From contig CAMNQN010000046.1 of NCBI GenBank assembly GCA_946549155.1, positions 1-17,518 of the forward strand: 17,518 bases of DNA, read 5' to 3'. This document shows positions 12,615-17,518 of this stretch, piece after piece (the first letter of the stretch is position 1; every line of letters begins with the position of its first letter). The translations under genes and the position numbers were made by a program. The notes under the pieces are model-generated. The model worked only from the letters and a program-made list of their open reading frames with translations. It was not told the DNA's origin and did not search any database. Source of the DNA: an uncultured Lachnospiraceae bacterium. Its GTDB lineage: Bacteria > Bacillota > Clostridia > Lachnospirales > Lachnospiraceae.

Positions 12615-15311
12615 ATGACATTTGGAAGGCTGGAAGGGCTGACGGGAAAACTGGCAGGAGAGGAATACCGGATAGAACCGGGAGAGACCATCTGGATAGG
12701 CAGCAGTCCGGACTGTGATGTGATATTGAAGGGAGCAGATATTGCGCCGTATCATCTGGGCATTTCCCTGGACGACGACGAAGAAGGTATCTGGGTGCTG
12801 AGGGAAGCCTGGGGGAAAATTACCCTGTCCGACGGAAGGGAACTTCCCCAGGGGGAGGAGGTATTCCTTTCCACAGCGGAGAGAATTTATCTGGGAGATG
12901 GACATCAGTCTTTCCATCTGGAAATCGTCAGAGTGGAAGGAAAAGCGGAAAAGAGGAAGCAGTTACATGGTACCGCAGGTCTGGCGGTTTTGTGCCTGGC
13001 GGTTCTGGGAACTGTCTGCCTGTCTGGGGTTCTGTCTGGAAAAGGAAAGCTTCTCCGTTCACCGGAAAATATTCCGGCTGTGAAACTGGATTCTTCTGAT
13101 TCTGAAAATGAAACGGAATGGCAGGATAGGCGGCAGGGAGGGACAGAACAGGAGAAAAGAAGCCAGACAGAAACAGGTCAGACGGAAACCTCCCCGGTGC
13201 ATTCTGACAGTCAGAAAGCGGATGATATTCTGAGACTGCTTAGCGGGAGAGAAGCTTTAGCGCTGTCAGAGAAAATAAAAGAAGAAACGGTACAATATTC
13301 GGACGGCGGTAAAATTTACCGTCCGTCCTATGAAGCAATCTCTTATGACGAAGAACAAAAAATACTCTATTATGATAATATTCTCATGGTATATCTGATG
13401 GAGAAACCGACGGAAGAGGAGAGAGAAGCTCTGGCGGAACTTGTAGAGGGAGAAGTTGCGGGTTATACAGAGGGAGCCATGCAGCTTCTGCAGATCAAAG
13501 TGCCGGAAACGGATCTGACCGGACTGGACAGCTATGCGAAACAGCTGATGAACTCAGAGAAAGTTCTGTATGCTGTGTTTGATATGCCTGTCACGGTGAA
13601 GGCTTCCATGACGCAGGACCGGAATCCCTGGAGCGGGCCAGGGGAGGACCGGGAAAGGACGGAGAAGGGAAACGAAGAGAACCCCTCCGGAAATGACTGG
13701 TGGGCGGAGGCCATAGGAGCCTATTCCGCCTGGGACGGCTATTCAGATATGGTTCAGAGTATCAGGATTGGAATGATTGATTCCGGATTTAATCTGGAAC
13801 ATGAAGAGCTGTGCGGGAAAAGCACGATGCTGAATGAAAATACGCCCAATCCCCATGGTACCGGAGTGGCAGCAGTGGCAGCCGCCGCCAATAACGCGGT
13901 GGGTATCCGGGGAGTGGCGGATCAGGCAGAGCTGCTGTGCATCGACTGGGCTCAGGATAATGAGGTTTCACTGCTCTCAGGAACGGAATATTTGCAGCTG
14001 ATGAATCTGGCAATCAGCCAGGGAGCGAAGGTGATCAACATGTCTTTTGGACAATATGTGATGACGGAGGATGTCTTAGCAGCGGAATATCCCGGGTTTT
14101 CCTATGAAGCATATCTGGAAAGTATTTCATCCACCAGCCAGCAGACAGCACGTACCGGTCTGCTGGCTATGCTTCAGCTGTATCTGGAGGATCAGCGGAA
14201 TTACCTGCTGGTTCAGGCAGCCGGAAATGGACTGAACAATGGCTGGATGGGAATCAATACGGAAACTGCCGGTTTTTTTGCAGCGATTACGGAGGAGGTG
14301 TATGATACGGTTCTGTCCGGAATATCGGACGATAAAAGGAAACGGCTGAAGGGTCTGGATTATGATTATTTTGATGGCCGGGTGATCATCGTAGGCGCGG
14401 TGGAGAATGTGCGGGAAAATGGCGGTTACAGGATGGCCCAGATGTCAAATTTCGGTGAAAACCTGGATATCTGCGCTCCGGGAGTGAATATTTATACCGC
14501 ATGGGGCGAAGGGAAGGATACTTATGATACTGTTTCAGGTACTTCTGTGGCAGCACCTATGGTCAGTGGGGCAGCAGCGTTTCTGTGGTCCATGCTGCCG
14601 CAGCTTTCGGCGCCGGAAGTAAAGAGATATTTGATCAGCAATACCGGAAACCGGGCTTTCAGTGTTAATGCAGAGGACCGCTGGGGGCCATATCCTATGC
14701 TGAATATAGGACAGGCAGCAGATACGGTTTATCAGGAATGCGTTTTGCCTGGCCGGACCATGACAGCCATGAGCCTGAAGCGTTATCTGAATAAAAAACT
14801 GATTCCCCAATATGGCCTTGTGCCCACGGAGTATCAGAAATTCGACGTTTCCGCGGCAACGAAGGCAGATCATATTGATATCAGCAGCATAGATGGGATT
14901 CTTTCGGCAAAGATCACGGATCTGGACGGGGATGGGGCAGAGGAGATGCTGGTGGTGCGTTTTGAAAAAGAGGGAGAACAGAATACCTGGATTTATCTGG
15001 AGATTTTTGAAGCTTCCTTAATCGACGGGGTTCCCTTGCTGATTCAAAAAGCTATCGGACGACTGCTTTCGGTGATCCGTTTGTGGATGTGCGTTCCGCT
15101 GTATTTCTGTCAGAGGGAGAGGATACAGGAAAACCATGGATCAATCTGTATGTCAGCTGCTCCACCGGAGAAGAAAATAATGAGGTGCTGCGCCAGTTTC
15201 TTTATGGGGATAAGAGGCTTCAAAGCAGTATGGCGGCCGGTCTGCTGTCAGAAGGAACGAGTCTGGTATCCTCCTACACAGCAGCAACGGATCAGACCTC
15301 GAAGGAACTGA
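12615..15311 (+). CDS. FHA-like domain / TM / subtilisin (S8) protease, N-terminal part (gene frameshifted)
   Basis: Domain order: an FHA-like domain (about 1-106), one membrane helix (119-141), a Ser/Glu/Thr-rich linker (~150-205), a pro-domain-like region (~205-330), and an S8 catalytic domain with Asp389 (GMIDSG), His414 (NPHGTG), oxyanion Asn538 (AAGNG) and Ser644 (SGTSVAAP), all present. After it comes a module containing LKRYLNKKLIPQYG and the acidic loop DLDGDG (769-774). The predicted topology is FHA inside, protease outside. From about residue 807 the frame runs into unlikely Cys/Arg-rich sequence and stops at 15311, while the true continuation lies in another frame to 16759 (full product ~1381 residues). 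The ATG at 12615 has GAGGGAG 7 nt upstream. Family membership is firm; the substrate is unknown. The FHA phosphate-binding Arg and Ser appear replaced. Confidence 0.88.
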   Translation: MTFGRLEGLTGKLAGEEYRIEPGETIWIGSSPDCDVILKGADIAPYHLGISLDDDEEGIWVLREAWGKITLSDGRELPQGEEVFLSTAERIYLGDGHQSFHLEIVRVEGKAEKRKQLHGTAGLAVLCLAVLGTVCLSGVLSGKGKLLRSPENIPAVKLDSSDSENETEWQDRRQGGTEQEKRSQTETGQTETSPVHSDSQKADDILRLLSGREALALSEKIKEETVQYSDGGKIYRPSYEAISYDEEQKILYYDNILMVYLMEKPTEEEREALAELVEGEVAGYTEGAMQLLQIKVPETDLTGLDSYAKQLMNSEKVLYAVFDMPVTVKASMTQDRNPWSGPGEDRERTEKGNEENPSGNDWWAEAIGAYSAWDGYSDMVQSIRIGMIDSGFNLEHEELCGKSTMLNENTPNPHGTGVAAVAAAANNAVGIRGVADQAELLCIDWAQDNEVSLLSGTEYLQLMNLAISQGAKVINMSFGQYVMTEDVLAAEYPGFSYEAYLESISSTSQQTARTGLLAMLQLYLEDQRNYLLVQAAGNGLNNGWMGINTETAGFFAAITEEVYDTVLSGISDDKRKRLKGLDYDYFDGRVIIVGAVENVRENGGYRMAQMSNFGENLDICAPGVNIYTAWGEGKDTYDTVSGTSVAAPMVSGAAAFLWSMLPQLSAPEVKRYLISNTGNRAFSVNAEDRWGPYPMLNIGQAADTVYQECVLPGRTMTAMSLKRYLNKKLIPQYGLVPTEYQKFDVSAATKADHIDISSIDGILSAKITDLDGDGAEEMLVVRFEKEGEQNTWIYLEIFEASLIDGVPLLIQKAIGRLLSVIRLWMCVPLYFCQRERIQENHGSICMSAAPPEKKIMRCCASFFMGIRGFKAVWRPVCCQKERVWYPPTQQQRIRPRRN

Positions 15312-16759
15312 CAGTCAATCCCAAAACCAGCCGGGAATGGCAGAGATATGAGATTTGGGAGAGCGTATTTGATCAGGCGGAAAGTAAGTTTCTCCACCTG
15401 CTGGTGAATTACCGTTCTCTGTTTGAGGACAATGGAGTGTGGCGAAACGGGCAGCGGTTTGGTTTTGAACTGAATGACTATGAGAGCCAGGAGAAATATC
15501 TGGTAAAGGATGCTTTTAACCGGAGAGAAGAACTGGAGATGGTGTCGGAGCTGGATACCCGTCTGGAGAGGATAGAGTTTACTGCAAAGGATATCTATGT
15601 GCGGGATTATACGGGACTATACCGGGAAGAAAAGATAACGGTTGAAGAAAGCGCACAGACAGAAGCGTTATCACCGGATCAGAAGAATGGGGACATGAAT
15701 GCAGATACCCGGGCGGATGAAGAGGAAAATACAGAGGAAGCTGCCGCGGATGCCCTGCGGGAATATCTGCGCGCTGTGCTGGTTCCCCAGTATGGAGTGA
15801 TCCGTACCGGGCAGCTGCTGGGCAGCATATCTTATCGACAGAACGGAGATTCTTCAAGAAACTGGTCAGCCGCTGATCTTACCGGATTGCTTTCCGGTAC
15901 CATACGGGATTTTGACAGTGATGGTCAGGAAGAGTTACTGACGGTGGCTTTTGATACAAAGGAGCCGGATGAGTACGGGAGTGCACAGAGCGATATGATT
16001 CTCCGGATGTACGAGTATGAAAAAAACGCCGGAATCAAAGAAACTGCCATGCGGAAGATGAGCGCGGCCGACAGTTATCTTGAGGGGGCCATCGGATACC
16101 GTCAGGCCTGTGTATTCGTGTACGAGTATCAGGGAGGAACGTACATAGGCATCGATACCTATCTGTATGCGAATGAGAGTATTGTTACGCTGGCGGTCTT
16201 CCAGTATGGCGGAAGCGGCATAGAGTATCTCCACATTCCCCATTCCACCACTGCGGAGAAATCAGATACTCCGGTACAAAGAGACGGAACAGCCTTTGAT
16301 CTCGTGTCTGCTGTGGGATATCAGGTGCAGGGGTATGGAAACCGGTATGTGAAATGGATCTATGGGGATGCGGCGGAACCATTATTCTGCGGATGGGGAA
16401 CCGTTGATCTTTGGACAGAGATTCTGTCCTATGCACCTGATTACCAGGACAGCTCCGGAAACTGGCAGATGAAGCCGAAACTTACGGAGGAAGAATTGAA
16501 AGATTATATGGATTCCTATCTGTTTTTTCTGGAGGATGTGGGACTTACCGCTGATGATGAGCGTATCGGTATGAGCACCTGCAGCGGCTGGCCGGGGGAA
16601 GCGTATCAGGAGAGGCTGATTGCGGCACCGGATGTGTACAACGCATTGGAGGGATCCATCACGTTTCTCTCCGGAATCTATACCCATCCCCGGGATCATT
16701 ATCAGGCGGTTCAGCTGATCCGGGAGGATTATGAGGGAACGCTGGATGCGTATCGGTAA
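15011..16759 (+). CDS. FHA-subtilisin protease, C-terminal part (same gene, shifted frame)
   Basis: Continuation of the protease gene in the other frame, open from 15011; the true junction is probably between 15033 and 15062. It completes the first C-terminal module (AFGDPFVDVRSAVFLSEGE...) and contains a second one: LREYLRAVLVPQYG followed by the acidic loop DFDSDGQEELLTVAF (15908 onward). This parallels LKRYLNKKLIPQYG and DLDGDGAEEMLVVRF in the upstream part, so the protein carries a tandem repeat of a domain with a calcium-loop-like DxDxDG motif, probably extracellular. A Glu-rich spacer separates the modules. The GTG at 15083 lacks a ribosome-binding site, so this is not a separate gene. 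The last ~150 residues, rich in Tyr and Trp, have no recognised domain. Confidence 0.75.
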   Translation, partial: SFLNRRGSLADSKSYRTTAFGDPFVDVRSAVFLSEGEDTGKPWINLYVSCSTGEENNEVLRQFLYGDKRLQSSMAAGLLSEGTSLVSSYTAATDQTSKELTVNPKTSREWQRYEIWESVFDQAESKFLHLLVNYRSLFEDNGVWRNGQRFGFELNDYESQEKYLVKDAFNRREELEMVSELDTRLERIEFTAKDIYVRDYTGLYREEKITVEESAQTEALSPDQKNGDMNADTRADEEENTEEAAADALREYLRAVLVPQYGVIRTGQLLGSISYRQNGDSSRNWSAADLTGLLSGTIRDFDSDGQEELLTVAFDTKEPDEYGSAQSDMILRMYEYEKNAGIKETAMRKMSAADSYLEGAIGYRQACVFVYEYQGGTYIGIDTYLYANESIVTLAVFQYGGSGIEYLHIPHSTTAEKSDTPVQRDGTAFDLVSAVGYQVQGYGNRYVKWIYGDAAEPLFCGWGTVDLWTEILSYAPDYQDSSGNWQMKPKLTEEELKDYMDSYLFFLEDVGLTADDERIGMSTCSGWPGEAYQERLIAAPDVYNALEGSITFLSGIYTHPRDHYQAVQLIREDYEGTLDAYR

Positions 16760-16787
16760 GACAGAAAAAGCCAGGGAGAGTGAACGT

Positions 16788-17405
16788 ATGGAGGAGCAAT
16801 GGATTACAATTCTTGCAGGTATATTAATGATCGCGGTGTATGTGGGCGCTCCGGCCCTTTTGATCCTGGGGCTGTTCAAATGGAGAAAGCATCGGAAAAT
16901 GAAAGACAAAACAGGGGATAAAAAGCCCTATAAAATTATATCTGTCCCCCTGCTGGTGCTTAATGCGGCGCCGGCCTGCGGCATCGTTTTAAGAGAAAAT
17001 GCAGTATTTAATCTGGAGAGGACCAGTGAGGAGTTCTGGTATATAGTGATTACGCTCTGTTTTGCAGTGGAGGTGGTGATCACTCTGATTCAGTGTAAAT
17101 GGAGAGGAATCTGGATCAGTATGGTGCGATTCCTTGCGGGAACTGCCCTGGGAATTGCGGCAGGGAACTCCATTGTGATTTTCTTCGGACTGTGCCTGGT
17201 GCTGATGAGTATCATGGCCATCGGCGGTTCCTCTGGCAGTGGAAGTGAGACGATTGCCTTCCGCAAGGACGATGGAACTTATGTATTACTTCGCCGCAGC
17301 GGTATGGACAAGCACTATTATGATTCGGATACCGGGGATACCTATCGTGTATTAGATACCGATCGTGTGCTAAATGAGACTACCCATCGGGATTATAAGG
17401 TGTGA
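16788..17405 (+). CDS. Multi-pass membrane protein of unknown function
   Basis: 205 residues; no family recognised. Hydrophobic segments lie near 6-31, 49-68, 82-102 and 112-147 (the last long enough for two helices). A Lys/Arg-rich loop at 32-49 suggests an inside-facing turn. A C-terminal ~50-residue polar tail (SETIAFRKDDGTYVLLRRSG..., DSDTGDTYRVLDTDRV) looks beta-rich. The ATG at 16788 is chosen for AGGGAGAG 7 nt upstream; the longer frame from 16731 would overlap the protease gene without a ribosome-binding site. It starts 28 bp after the protease stop and is the last gene of the cluster. It may be a membrane partner of the protease (inference from position only). Confidence 0.72.
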   Translation: MEEQWITILAGILMIAVYVGAPALLILGLFKWRKHRKMKDKTGDKKPYKIISVPLLVLNAAPACGIVLRENAVFNLERTSEEFWYIVITLCFAVEVVITLIQCKWRGIWISMVRFLAGTALGIAAGNSIVIFFGLCLVLMSIMAIGGSSGSGSETIAFRKDDGTYVLLRRSGMDKHYYDSDTGDTYRVLDTDRVLNETTHRDYKV

Positions 17406-17463
17406 TGAGGAATAGAAAATGGCTTATACTTAAAGTAACTATTCGGGCGGCTGGTTTGTTCTT

Positions 17464-17518
17464 TTCGTGTTTTGTTAATTACCCGGACGCAGGAAGAGGC
17501 GGGCGTGCAGGGCCACAA
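17464..17518. repeat. Right copy of imperfect terminal inverted repeat
   Basis: The reverse complement of the last 55 bases matches the first 55 bases of the window with about six mismatches, including a near-identical 34-base outer block. A further short GAACA match extends it to about 17457. It follows the last gene after ~58 bases that hold no clear gene or terminator. Confidence 0.8.

Noticed and set aside
6461..17405. Type VII secretion locus (because of the FHA domain and subtilisin/mycosin-like protease)
   Set aside because: No WXG100 protein, EssC/EccC ATPase or other core component is encoded in the window.
17410..17444. GAATAG...CTATTC as a terminator for the operon
   Set aside because: Only six base pairs with a long A/T-rich loop and no T-run directly after it.
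1..17518. CRISPR array, IS transposase, rRNA or prophage genes
   Set aside because: No regularly spaced repeats, no transposase or integrase motifs and no rRNA sequence were seen on either strand.

Overview
The window looks like chromosomal DNA from a gut-type Clostridia (Lachnospiraceae-like Firmicute). The evidence is strong AGGAGG ribosome-binding sites, TGn-TATAAT extended -10 boxes, a tRNA gene without an encoded CCA, and protein families typical of that group. All convincing protein genes are on the + strand. The two ends carry an imperfect inverted repeat (1-55 and 17464-17518), so the window is bounded by copies of one repeat in opposite orientation.

Layout. (1) 1-308: terminal repeat, a promoter-like region, tRNA-Ser(CGA) and a strong intrinsic terminator. 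(2) 309-522: non-coding, with a 24-bp palindrome and short repeated words upstream of a regulator gene. (3) 523-6309: a catabolic cassette made of a PucR-family regulator, a CodB/NCS1-type nucleobase permease, a DUF917 (S-methyl-thiohydantoin desulfurase-type) protein and a HyuA/oxoprolinase-type ATPase-fold hydantoinase. The last two genes overlap by 8 bp. This probably imports and opens or modifies a hydantoin- or pyrimidine-like ring; the exact substrate is not evident. (4) 6342-6388: a terminator-like hairpin. (5) 6464-17405: a second transcription unit of about 11 kb. It starts with an extended -10 promoter and an HTH regulator with a large unrecognised C-terminal region. Then come a four-helix membrane protein, two small membrane zinc-ribbon proteins, a PP2C phosphatase, a Ser/Thr kinase, a vWA protein, a very large membrane-anchored FHA-subtilisin (S8) protease with two Ca-loop-like C-terminal modules, and a final multi-pass membrane protein.

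Working model for the second unit (inference). The kinase and PP2C set a cytoplasmic phosphorylation state. The vWA protein and zinc ribbons act as scaffold. The FHA-like domain of the protease sits inside the cell while the subtilisin domain is outside, which would allow inside-out control of an extracellular protease. The kinase/PP2C/vWA combination resembles the TerY-P triad described for tellurite-resistance-type stress systems, but no TerD-like protein is seen here and the FHA-subtilisin is an extra partner.

Two genes of this unit, the kinase (near 11478-11490) and the FHA-protease (near 15033-15062), are each broken by a single frameshift. In both cases the missing C-terminal part continues intact in another frame. 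They are either sequencing indels at short homopolymers or real inactivating or switching mutations. The unit also looks more A-rich than the catabolic cassette, which may indicate separate acquisition.
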